NCBI GenBank assembly: GCA_011947345.1
Contig: JAAVTG010000885.1
Coordinates: 1-37,133, forward strand
Direction: 5' to 3'
Length of the DNA stretch: 37,133 nt
From: Phytophthora quininea
Lineage: Eukaryota; Oomycota; Peronosporomycetes; Peronosporales; Peronosporaceae
The notes under the pieces are model-generated. The model saw only the letters and a list, made by a program, of their open reading frames with translations. It was not told the DNA's origin and made no database searches. Shown in pieces: positions 1 to 8,358 of this stretch. The position numbers were made by a program, and so were the translations under genes. Position 1 is the stretch's first letter. The number at the start of each line of letters is the position of its first letter.

Positions 1-209
1 AGCGCAGTCGGCTGCTGCCTCTCGTCGGCCAAATGCTGTCACCCACACTGGAGATGAACCACCAGCAGCAGCAGCAGTCGTAGACAGGGGACGGAGGGAC
101 GCTCCAATGCAGCAGACGCATCGCAGCAGGCCTGATCGCCATACAGAGCACTATTCCGATGCAGGGGGACTGACGCTGTGTACTTTCTGTTGCCCGTGCC
201 GTCCTGCAG

Positions 210-542
210 CCGCCGAAGACTCAGCAGAAGACCAAGGAGCAGAAGATGGCCGCCGCCATGGCCGGTGGCAAGGGCAAGGGCAAGAAGAAATGGTCCAAGG
301 GCAAGGTCCGCGAGAAAGTGGCCAACAAGGTGTTGTACGACCAGGAGACGTACGAGCGCCTGCTGGTGGAGGTCCCCAAGATGAAGCTCATCACGGCCTC
401 GGCCATCGTCGAGCGCCTCAAGGTCAACGCCGCGCTGGCCCGCGCCTCGATCCACGAGCTGGAGGAGAACGGCACCATCTCCAAGGTGCTGGCCCACCAC
501 GCGCAGCTCATCTACACCCGCGCCACGCCCGCCGACGAGTAA
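210..542 (+). CDS. RPS25: 40S ribosomal protein S25 (5' end incomplete)
   Basis: Small-subunit ribosomal protein eS25, acting in the cytosolic ribosome. The reading frame from the ATG at 246 gives 98 residues with a Lys/Gly-rich N-terminus (GKGKGKKKWSKGKVREK) and the family's winged-helix core (YDQETYERLL, ITASAIVERLKVNAALAR, LEENGTISKV). The frame is open upstream of 246 through PPKTQQKTKEQK back to a clear 3' splice site, cctgcag, ending at 209, so the real start lies in an upstream exon. I could not place that exon; it may be a tiny one within 1-208 or lie outside the window. The upstream 208 bases contain five CAG triplets (63-77). The stop is at 540-542. Third positions are very GC-rich, as expected for a highly expressed gene. 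Identity is firm; only the N-terminal residues are open. Confidence 0.9.
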   Translation, partial: PPKTQQKTKEQKMAAAMAGGKGKGKKKWSKGKVREKVANKVLYDQETYERLLVEVPKMKLITASAIVERLKVNAALARASIHELEENGTISKVLAHHAQLIYTRATPADE

Positions 543-806
543 TTTGGTCGAGTCGATGGACGCTCGCCGCCTCTCGCTTCGGTTCACTTGCGGTCAGGAC
601 GGAGCAGCTCTTGGACGGAACTTGAATGGGAGCAGATGCAGACGCATCTGCTGTGGCGAGACACCGCGCTCCTAGTAGTAGAGTGAGGACGCGACTGCAC
701 TGCCGACTCGGTCGTCGTGGTCACCCGCAGCAATCGAGCGAAATGGAACGTCCCTCCCTGTTTTAAATTACTGCTGTTGCTGCTGCTGCTTCTAGCCTCT
801 GTTTGT
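543..806. other. Intergenic, convergent 3' ends
   Basis: About 260 bases between the stop of RPS25 and the stop of the minus-strand TPR gene. It should hold both 3' UTRs. Apart from a short CTG-rich stretch near 770-792 I see no gene or structured element here. Confidence 0.5.
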
Positions 807-1671
807 CTACTTGTCGAAGAGGTTGGCGAAGGCGCTCTGCTGCTTTTTGCGGAGCTGCGTCTTGGCAGTTTGAGCGCGACTGAGAGCCGAGCGGAACAGT
901 TTGTTGTCGGGTTCCAGCTCCCGCAGCTTGGTGAGATCTGCCAGAGCCAAGTCGAACTCCTTGGATGCAGCGTACGCCTGACTGCGTCTGTATCGAGCCT
1001 TGACGTGTTTGTCATCCAGCGCTAAAGCGTTTGAGGCTGCGGCAATACAGAGCTCCACGTCTCCGTCCCTGTCCAGCTTCGAGTAGCACGTAGCTATGTT
1101 GGCGTAGCACGCCGTCGCAATAGGATTCATCAGTTCCTTCTCCTCCGCCGAGTACTCGACGTTCAAGTCCGATGTGACGTCTGTAGGCGGCTCCAGCCAC
1201 GCTAGCGCTCGCTTGTACAGCTTCACGGCGTCGGTAAATCTCTGCTGCTTAAAAGCCTCGTTGCCTCTCGCTCGGTAGTCGTCCGCACGCTGCCACTTCC
1301 AGTCAAACCAGTCTGCAGTCGTCTCCGTTGGCTGCTCAGCGTCGTCCACCTGCAGTTTGCAGTAGACCGACGCCTTGCCGTCCATCAACCCCAAATCCAT
1401 TGCTCTGGAGCCTAGTGTCAGGTCTTCAACCGCAACCGGGAACGACTCGTTGCTGACCTCCATCGCGTCGGCTTCTCTCAGCTCTGCAGCGCCTTGCGCC
1501 AGCACACGTCGCTGAAGCCGGGACGAGTTGAACCCCCGCGCACTGCGACGAGTCTGACGCCGTCGGCGGCTGCGCCAAGCCGACAGATATGCTCCCCAAC
1601 GACACTCGACCTTCCTCCGCGCACGACGCGTCTCTGTAGAGCGCCCACTGCACGCTGCGATCCGCCGCCAT
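807..1671 (-). CDS. TPR co-chaperone, FKBP/immunophilin-like architecture
   Basis: The safe part is 807-1505: a three-repeat TPR domain (RADDYRARGNEAFKQQRFTDAV, ANIATCYSKLDRDGDVELCIAAASNALALDD, VKARYRRSQAYAASKEFDLALADL) followed by a basic tail ending FANLFDK. This tail is like those of TPR immunophilins and carboxylate-clamp co-chaperones that bind Hsp90/Hsp70. Upstream, other frames show coding-like sequence (GGSTRPGFSDVCWRKAL, then READAMEV), reminiscent of the end of an FKBP-like domain. The ATG at 1671 (MAADRSVQWALYRD) is a plausible start if two single-base frameshifts between about 1460 and 1600 are sequence errors. If they are not, the protein starts at the internal ATG at 1463 (MEVSNES). 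No complete FKBP catalytic domain can be seen, so any N-terminal domain is degenerate or very short. The TPR assignment is firm; the N-terminus is uncertain. Confidence 0.7.
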
Positions 1672-1733
1672 ATCCGCTGGACGGGGAGTAACTTCTACGT
1701 AACCACTACCGGAAGTAGTGAGTATCCCAGAAC

Positions 1734-2421
1734 CTAACTTGATGAGACCAATGCTGCTGCCACGGCCAATGCAATGACAACCACACTCAAGGACGCTCTG
1801 CCTCCGACACACGGATAGAGGTGGTCCCACTCGTAGCGCAGACAGTTAAAGTCATCGAGCTTGCAGCCCCAGTGGCCGCACTCGCTCAGATGCGTGCACA
1901 GCAGTCTGGCCGAGCTCTCGAGACAAAAGTCGAACTGCACGAACGTGTGGGCAGAGACCTCTGCACAGGTGCAGCGAGATAGTGACAGCGCCTTCTTGTG
2001 CAGCTCGTCGCTCTGCAGACACTCGTAGGAACACATGACGGAGGACAGATCGTTCTGGTCGACGGGGCCGTACCACCCAGCGCGCTTGTTCTTGACGTAC
2101 ACGATACGCGACTCGCACATCGCCGCCATGATGAAGATGTCCTGGCCCTCGGTCGACTCGATGAAGTTGTTGTAGAGGTTCAAGTCGCACTGCAGGCCTT
2201 CCACCAGTCGGCGCGCCATGGGGTCGTCTCTCGTTGAGTGTCGACGCTGACAGAGCCACCGTCGTCACGTTTGGAGCTTCTGCCATTGTATTTCCTGCGA
2301 GTAAAGCCCCACAGACCCAGCAAAAGACTGCAAATGCTAACGGTAAGAGCATTATGCGTGTGCCGAGCTTGAGTAATGTTGCAGTGGATCCGCGTCGTTT
2401 CGGGTCCCCGTCATAGGGCAT
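1734..2421 (-). CDS. Cys-rich secreted or GPI-anchored protein, frameshifted
   Basis: Not a family I recognise. The N-terminal part (from ATG 2421, or from ATG 2352 for a classical signal peptide) has a hydrophobic segment, MLLPLAFAVFCWVCGALLAG, fitting a signal peptide. After a frame change at the GGGG run 2220-2223 the rest reads through a domain with about a dozen cysteines (for example MCSYECLQSD, RCTCAE, SECGHWGCKLDDFNC). It ends in a hydrophobic tail (LSVVVIALAVAAALVSSS) with no cytoplasmic residues, as in GPI-attachment signals. The frame change needs one extra base removed or two added, and fits a run-length error. The gene is divergent from ELP5, and the two starts are under 50 bases apart, so their promoters must overlap. 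Cell-surface location is inferred from the two hydrophobic ends only. Confidence 0.6.
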
Positions 2422-2469
2422 GACGTACCTACTATGCAACATAATCAACCATTTTCGTGGTCTCAAGTG

Positions 2470-3762
2470 ATGGAGGAGTTCCTGCTGCATCACTGCGTCA
2501 CTTCCGACAATGAACCGATAGCGCCGTCTAGCTGGCAGCCATCTGGTCGAGCCGAGTGCGTTTTATTGCAAGAAAATCGTCTGGCGCACGGCGCGTCCCG
2601 TGTCATTCTGTCCAAGATGCTGGAGCTGGCCCTGCAGTCTGCAAAGACGTCGGACGTGCTGCTGCTCACGCTGGTACCAGTGCAATGCACAATTTCCTAA
2701 CGTTTTCAGCCATGGAGTTTATCTGCTGATGTGGTGTGGGTGCAATTCTTTGTCGATTGCAGGATTCTCCTGACGTAGCGAAAGGTGTGACGTCGAACAA
2801 ACTCACGCACGTCGACTACTCGGACGATGCCGACAATTTTCAGGAGTCAACCAACGCCATGAGTTCGCTGTTAACAAACAAGGTATTGCGTGATATTGAA
2901 GCGGTGGAGACGAAGGCGGAAACGCGGAGGGGAACTGGACAGGGAATGTCGTCGCGCCCAGTGGTGGTGATCCTCGACTCGCTGAACGCGCTCTTGCAGC
3001 AGACTTCGCTGCATCACGTTTTGCTCTTCTTGCGTCAGCTACGTGGTCACCAGGAAATTGGGTCGGTGATCGCACGATTAAATGCAAGTGCGGAGCTTCC
3101 TGAAGTTGCTCAAGCGTTGGCAGCGCAGGCGACAGCCGTTGTGCTTGTCGAAACCCGCTCGTCTCTGCGTGCATATCCGCTACTGTCCAAGGAGAGACGG
3201 CGTGAAGTCCCTCAGGGAATGCACGGCTTCGTGATGCTCGTCCGACAGAAGAAGGTTCGTATTTGTCAACAGATTTCGGGTCATGGACTGATCGAAATTA
3301 TTCACGCGTAGAATGGTCGGAGCAGTGAAAGTATCGAGTACTTCCACATACAGGGTAGAAGCATCCACCTTGTTTCAGCGGAAGATATCGAAGTCCGAGC
3401 CATCCCCGCGGCGACAGACTCTAAGCTAGCACAAAAACCTAGAGACACCAAGACGAACAAAAATGCATTGCACACTCAGGGCAGCACCACACCCACTGCC
3501 TCATTACAGAGTGATAGTAGCCAGGCCCTTGCCTGTACGACAAGAAGAAGTGAGTTTTAACTTGTCCATCAGCAACATGGAGCAACAGGCCAAGAATCAA
3601 GTCCAGCTCCCGTATATGCACCAAGGTCTTAGCAGCGGAAACAACACAAACAACACTTCCCAAAGTGCTGGCCCTGCTCCCGGCAATAACGCGCTATTCT
3701 TCATTGATGAAGACGACCCGGACTGGGATGACGATGACCTTGACGACGACTTGGATATTTGA
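2470..3762 (+). CDS. ELP5: Elongator complex subunit 5
   Basis: Elp5 pairs with Elp4 and Elp6 in the RecA-like half of Elongator, which modifies wobble uridines of tRNA. Three exons fit: 2470-2673, 2763-3254 and 3312-3762. The introns are 89 nt (gtacca...ttgcag) and 57 nt (gttcgt...gcgtag), both phase 0. The central part has a RecA-like beta strand (RPVVVILDSLNALL) and the C-terminus is the family hallmark: EEVSFNLSISNMEQQAKNQV, LPY, then the acidic end DPDWDDDDLDDDLDI. A frame change near 3537-3552 (one extra or two missing bases) separates exon 3's start from this hallmark tail. The in-frame ATG at 2434 is an alternative start; 2470 (MEEFLLHH) is preferred because the minus-strand neighbour begins at 2421. 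No Walker motif is expected in Elp5. Confidence 0.8.
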
Positions 3763-3898
3763 GAGATAAGCTCAACACTGAGGTATAAATCTTCAAATAA
3801 TATCTTCCTCGGGTGGTGCGGAGGGGCACTAGCTCTAACTGGCGATCCATCATTAGCGAGCTCAAATTCTCCTGCGAGCAGTGGCACATTCGCATTGC

Positions 3899-5081
3899 TC
3901 AAGAATCCGTCTGGTTGACTATCACGACTGCAGCGACACTCAATGTACTCGGCCCCTTCTGACTGAGCCGCACTGCAATGAACGTTGCAATACCGATGCA
4001 TTTGGAGATCGTCACTGCTGTACTCGCTTCCCGATATCGTTTGCGCCCTGATAGCAGCTCTAAATTTGAAGGTATGACATAATCGCTCACAAGTTCTCGC
4101 ACGCTGGGCATATGAAATTGTATCTGGGTGTCACCTTCATGATCTGTATCTGCAGCAAATGTGATATCGTCGCCAGATTGCTTTATTTTGTCCGCACCGG
4201 CAATTCTTGTCTTCAGACCATGTACAGCGATCGGAGTCTGATACAGCATCCGAAGAACGATCGCAATGCATACCGTCTCCCAGCTGAGGTAGTTAACTAC
4301 CACATTCCTAGCATTCAAAAGATCCGACTCTCCTCTCCATGACGTGAAGCCATCACGACGAGCACAATTCCCGAAACACAAGCAGCTCTGCCAGAAGAGA
4401 GCTGAATATCGTGAGATTCCGAAGACACGGGACGCTCAGTACCGGCAAGCGACAAGAACTCCTCGTTTCCCCGTCTACACTTTCCCACCGATATCGGCGA
4501 CGATATCTCCACAACAGCTTTACTGCCTGTCCTTGGTACTTGAGCAGCAACATCCCCAACGCACTCCAGATCACCGCAGCGTAGCCAAACACCATCCACT
4601 GCGGTACCACCAACCCCCAATCTTTTCCTTGAACACGGTGCATCGCCAGCAGTGTTGCTGCAATTGTCAATGAGGCACAAAACGCCACAAAAGTAGCCGT
4701 CAATATTCCAGTGCTGGGAGACGTTTGCACTGCTCCAGGCCAACGCCGCTGCACCACAAGCCGAAGAGAGAACAGCACCAGATAGCTGCACAGTCCAGCC
4801 AACGCCACACTTGGCATCTCCAGCAGCCAGAACGCTCCAAACGTTACGGAGTCTTCTCTTGGAGCATTTCCATAGACTGCAGTCAGCAGGAGAAATGCCG
4901 AGCGGAGCAGCAGCAACAGGAGACACGCGCAGTACAGCGGACGATGCAGACTTCGAGCGAGAACGAGGCTGTCCGGCTGCAGATTTGAGCGGCACTCGAG
5001 AGCGTGGGTTGCGTACAGACCGCGGGCAACAGGAAAGCCCACGATTATGCACAGACCTGCGGTAATGCCCTGCCAGGGCAT
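3899..5081 (-). CDS. Multi-pass membrane protein, family unknown
   Basis: Two exons: 4481-5081 and 3899-4401, joined by a 79-nt phase-1 intron (gtgtag...attcag, 4402-4480). The N-terminal exon is almost all hydrophobic, with about five to six helices: WQGITAGLCIIVGFPVARG, LYCACLLLLLLRSAFLLL, FWLLEMPSVALAGLCSYLVL, ILTATFVAFCASLTIAATLL and QWMVFGYAAVIWSALGMLLL. A basic loop follows (LLWRYRRRYRWE). Exon 2 adds a hydrophilic tail of about 165 residues. The topology loosely recalls the TOM1/THH1 group of seven-helix proteins, but no diagnostic motif is visible and I do not assign it. The ATG at 5081 (MPWQG) is used. The frame is open to 5306, but that extension is charged and non-membrane and lies in the divergent promoter. 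Confidence 0.55.
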
Positions 5082-5285
5082 CGGAGTCGACCGGACGCGG
5101 ATATTGTACAAATAAAAATCGCTGATTGGCTCACTCAAAGGTGAAGAAACTTTCGCCGCGAAAGAAGCATGGTCGTCTCGTCCCAATCTCACGCATCTAA
5201 GTAGGCAAGCGATGACGCAGTGGCAATAGTGCCTGGCGTTGGGAAGGACAAGATCATCTCGGAAAGGGAGAGCAACACCTCGAAG

Positions 5286-5370
5286 CGCTTGCGACTTGGA
5301 TGGCAAACACTACGAAACAACTCGACGCTTGCGACTTGGATGGCAAACACTACGAAACAACTCGACGCTT
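5286..5370. repeat. Tandem direct repeat, 40-bp unit, 2.1 copies
   Basis: The unit beginning cgcttgcgacttggatggca occurs at 5286-5325 and again, identical over its full 40 bases, at 5326-5365, followed by a partial third copy (cgctt). Perfect identity implies a recent duplication or an assembly duplication. Confidence 0.95.
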
Positions 5371-5406
5371 CCGCCGTAGACGAAAGAGCCGCCGTTGAGC
5401 TAGACA

Positions 5407-5440
5407 TACAAGACAAGACAAGACAAGACAAGACAAGACA
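5407..5440. repeat. Pentanucleotide microsatellite (GACAA)6
   Basis: Six perfect GACAA units at 5411-5440, preceded by a partial unit. Pentamers tolerate length change poorly inside frames, which argues that this stretch is non-coding. Confidence 0.95.
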
Positions 5441-5617
5441 ATGACGGAGAAGAGAAAGCACCGGCCCCGCTACTAGCCATGCATCCCGATGCGGTTCACG
5501 CTGGACAGCTTCCGCCGGGGCTCGTTTCGTCACCCTGTCAGAGAAGGAGACGGATTCGGAAAAATTGTTGGCCATTGTCTAGACCAACGATGTTGTGGAG
5601 GGCCTTCGGCTCTGAGA

Positions 5618-6517
5618 ATGACGTCGAAACGGAAAAGCGCCAGACCACACCCGTCCACTACCAATTCGGTATCTCCAGGTTCTGGAAAACGCGGCGCTGG
5701 GGATACAACATCGGATCGAATGCTGCTTTGGCGAGACAGAACGCAAGGTCAGCACCCGCAAGGTCGTCCCGATCTCTACGAAACAGTGGAACGAGCTTTT
5801 TGGATGCCCGAGAAGATATTGGACGAACAATTGGCTGACTACCCGCCCATGATTAAAGACATTGCGCGACGCTTGCCGGAGCTGACAACGTTTTGTTTTG
5901 ATAAGCTCCAGCAATCCGAATATGCGTGGTTCCGGATGCTGCACAGTACGCTCAAGAAACCGGCGATGCTGGCGGCGGCGGCGTGGGAGCGCACTCACAC
6001 GATTTACCCAGACAGCGACAAATATCCTGGTATGAACGACTACGTCAAGGCGTGCCGCTTGCGTGTGTGTCAGTATCGGAAGCTTTAGGTCGACTACTCC
6101 ACCGAGCTTCAGAAACTTGCTACGAACGGCGACCTTGCTTACGAGGCTATTGTGGATCCGTCGCTGCCATTACCGTCCAAATTTCTTCGTCCCTGGAGCA
6201 TCGATGACTCTGAAAATCTCACCGGCGCTCTCGAAAGTGTCGACAAGGAGCCAAATCGTCTGGTTCTTGGGGACCTCTCTGAGCACCCATTTTTGTACCA
6301 GCCTCTGGGCACTGGGGCAGGCAGCAAACGGAAAGCCGTGAAAGATACGTCGTTGGGAAAAAGAAAACTTGAGACGCAAGAAGTTAGTTGCCGAGTGACA
6401 TTTGATTCTTTTAGGGTCAAGGGCGACGATGGGCATGTCGTCACGAGCGAGCTGAAAGCAGTAAGGCGAAACGTTTTGAGACGAATCGTGTTTGGCCTTC
6501 ATGCTCGTGCAGTTTAA
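5618..6517 (+). CDS. Uncharacterised protein, probably spliced
   Basis: No family recognised. From ATG 5618 the protein has a Ser/Thr/Gly-rich basic N-terminus (MTSKRKSARPHPSTTNSVSP), then a helical segment (YETVERAFWMPEKILDEQL, IKDIARRLPELTTFCFDKLQ). The frame meets TAG at 6086-6088 and then stays open in the same frame (VDYSTELQKLATNGDLAYEA, LPSKFLRPWS). A phase-0 intron ending at that tag (gtcaag...ctttag, 6044-6088, 45 nt) would remove the stop; a frameshift is the alternative. A second good intron (gtaagg...taacag, 6461-6520, 60 nt) would carry the frame past 6517. Downstream of it, two frames look coding-like (LWGLHLEAVENTAPRLRNG and FCGASILKPLKILHLVSE), so the true 3' end is unresolved and may reach about 6685. 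Confidence 0.45.
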
Positions 6518-6685
6518 CAGTTTTGTGGGGCCTCCATCTTGAAGCCGTTGAAAATACTGCACCTCGTCTCAGAAATGGAGCGACGGGGACCGGGAGGAAG
6601 CCTTTATGCGTTCTCGGCACCGCTTCTCATTGCCCAACTTTCGTTGCAGAGATCAAGTCAGTCAAGAGAACCAAGCGAGGTGAAA

Positions 6686-7276
6686 ATGTTTTCCACATGG
6701 GATCTGGTGCGCCCGACGCTGTGGCACCCCATGTCGATGCTGGAGCTGTCCATGATGGACGTCGACACGATGCCGCAACTGTCGATGAGCGTGCGCGATG
6801 TGCCGGGGGTGAGCTCCGACGAGGAGTTTTTCAAGGACCTACCGACGGTGGAGCACCAGAAAGCGAAGGAATCCAAGACCAAGGAAGCCGAAGCGGAGGA
6901 CCAACGCGCGTTCTCGTCGTACTCGTTCAGCAGTTCGTCGGTGGTGGACGAGAACGGCCGCAAGGTGATGAGTACGCGCCGCCGCTACGAGGACTCGACT
7001 GGCCGTCTGAAAGCCGAGCACGAACGCGAGGTGCTCGGCAAGCGGCTGAAGACCGTGTGGAACCGCAAGAACGCCAAGGACGAGGGCGAGCACCACACCA
7101 TTTGCTCCCAGGGCACGGCCGACGAGTTCGAGAAGCTGTGGAGCCAAACGGCGTTCGGCAAGGCCCAGGCCAAGAAGGGCAAGGAGATCAAGGAGTCTGG
7201 CGAGGCTGGTTCGGGCGTGCAGCACGAGCAGCAGAAGAAGCAGGCGGGAAGTGCGTCGACGGCCAAGTCGCCTTAA
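6686..7276 (+). CDS. Myeloid leukemia factor (MLF)-like protein
   Basis: A single uninterrupted frame of 196 residues from ATG 6686 (MFSTWDLVRPTLWHP). The middle shows the MLF-type pattern of a Ser-rich strand, a Tyr/Arg motif and a charged stretch: AFSSYSFSSSSVVDENGRKV, STRRRYEDSTGRLKAEHE, LGKRLKTVWNRKN. It then has DEFEKLWSQTAF near where MLF proteins have their conserved acidic/aromatic stretch. MLF proteins are small scaffold or adaptor proteins linked to nuclear and proteostasis roles. The C-terminus is Lys/Gln-rich and low complexity (AQAKKGKEIKESGEAG). The frame continues upstream of 6686 without a stop to 6539, so a 5' exon or fusion with the upstream gene is possible. Family membership is by motif recall only and is moderate. 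Confidence 0.5.
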   Translation: MFSTWDLVRPTLWHPMSMLELSMMDVDTMPQLSMSVRDVPGVSSDEEFFKDLPTVEHQKAKESKTKEAEAEDQRAFSSYSFSSSSVVDENGRKVMSTRRRYEDSTGRLKAEHEREVLGKRLKTVWNRKNAKDEGEHHTICSQGTADEFEKLWSQTAFGKAQAKKGKEIKESGEAGSGVQHEQQKKQAGSASTAKSP

Positions 7277-7416
7277 GCTGCAGATCGATGGACGGTTGAA
7301 TCCGTTTGCCGGCAGTACTTGCTAATGTTTTGATCGAGGTTGAAAAGGCTGGAGATGGTTACAGTAGCGGCGATCAATAACGAAAGTGTTTTACTTGTCG
7401 GCTTGCAGTCGACGTT

Positions 7417-7724
7417 CTAGGTAAAACCATTGGCCACCTTCTCGACGTACCTCTGCAGAGACGGCATCACGATCTTCATCTTGAGCTTGAACGCTTTCTC
7501 CTTGAGTTTCTTGGCGGCGTTGGATACTGATGCAGGCACCCCTCCTCGTTCTTCTGTCAATTCGTTATGGCTCCTCAAAATCGGCGATCGCTGGCACCAC
7601 TGCCAACAACATCGAGCAAGTCGACTACAGTTCTGGCTTGAGCAGAGTTTTCGGCGATTGAGAGGCCTTCGGTGGCGGCAACAAAAGTTACAGCAATCGC
7701 CAACAGAACGTAGGAGAGCCGCAT
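7417..7724 (-). CDS. RxLR-EER type secreted effector candidate, frameshifted
   Basis: A short secreted protein of about 100 residues. From ATG 7724 the frame starts with a standard oomycete signal peptide (MRLSYVLLAIAVTFVAATEG) and a polar spacer. It then breaks at the T4 run (AAAA on the plus strand, 7577-7580), just inside an RxLR-like motif. One base short in that run explains the break; in the adjacent frame the sequence goes on with SHNELTEER, giving the EER acidic element about eight residues after the RxLR. The C-terminal effector part is short, Lys-rich and helical (NAAKKLKEKAFKLKMKI), without a W or Y motif I can recognise. Such proteins are delivered into plant host cells; no target can be inferred. 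An Inr-like stretch (CACTTTCCATTT) lies just upstream on the minus strand. It is unclear whether the break is real or an error. Confidence 0.7.
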
Positions 7725-8358
7725 TGCGACCTGGGCGAAATGGAAAGTGGGTGGGAAAGCACTTGTACAACCGAGAGGAGCCGCACTGTATGGAATGAGA
7801 CTCTTGTCCCGTGGAAGATCACAAGAGGGCTGTGCAGGATCTGCATCACACAGCGTAATACCTTACGCAGACTCAGTCACAGCCATAATTCGACAAAGAA
7901 CAGGTTTGTCCATCGAATTCATCATCTGCGTGCTGTAAGCAATGCTGGACTCTTGGGATCAGCTTATAGGTGCGTTCCAGACTTTACAGTCCTTGCTCAC
8001 CGGATCAATTCGCATAACTTTCACGGAGTAAGTTTTCATCATGCGCCACGCAGGAACGGGTATGGCGGCAACAAGTAGCGACTCAAATCTTCAGCCAAAA
8101 GTGCGCTAAAATCTGGCTGAATTCGCGCGAGGGCTGCACACGGTGGTCGTTTCTGTAGGACCGGGCAATTTTTGACTGCATGCTGCACGATTCGCGTGTA
8201 GACAAAGAGCTGAGCTTCGTCCGCACGCTGAGTCGCTGTCACACACTGTTGATTCGCTTTCGCCGTGCCCTCCGCTTGACAGCATGGCACAGTGTGCCCA
8301 ACAAATCGACAGAGCAAACCACCATCCTCGTTTACACGCTCTTCCCGGCGATTCCGCG
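7725..8358. other. Intergenic, no convincing gene
   Basis: About 630 bases between the effector start and the 3' end of the lyase-domain gene. Frames exist (plus 7740-8078; minus 8039-8413), but they lack recognisable domains, and the minus one overlaps the neighbour's 3' coding end. I see no tRNA or repeat. Confidence 0.4.

Larger units (their letters stand above)
5082..5617. other. Divergent intergenic region with two simple repeats
   Basis: Promoter region between the minus-strand membrane protein and the plus-strand gene starting at 5618. It contains a 40-base tandem duplication and a GACAA run (both listed). Short frames cross it (for example from 5441 and 5489), but none looks like a convincing coding exon. 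Confidence 0.5.

Noticed and set aside
39..587. Minus-strand frame of 182 codons over RPS25
   Set aside because: Antisense shadow of a GC3-rich conserved gene: Leu/Gly/Arg-rich composition without any domain.
5220..5444. Plus-strand frame crossing the 40-bp repeat and the GACAA run
   Set aside because: Protein sequence is created by the repeats (repeated RLGWQTLRNNS and QDKTR); no independent coding signal.
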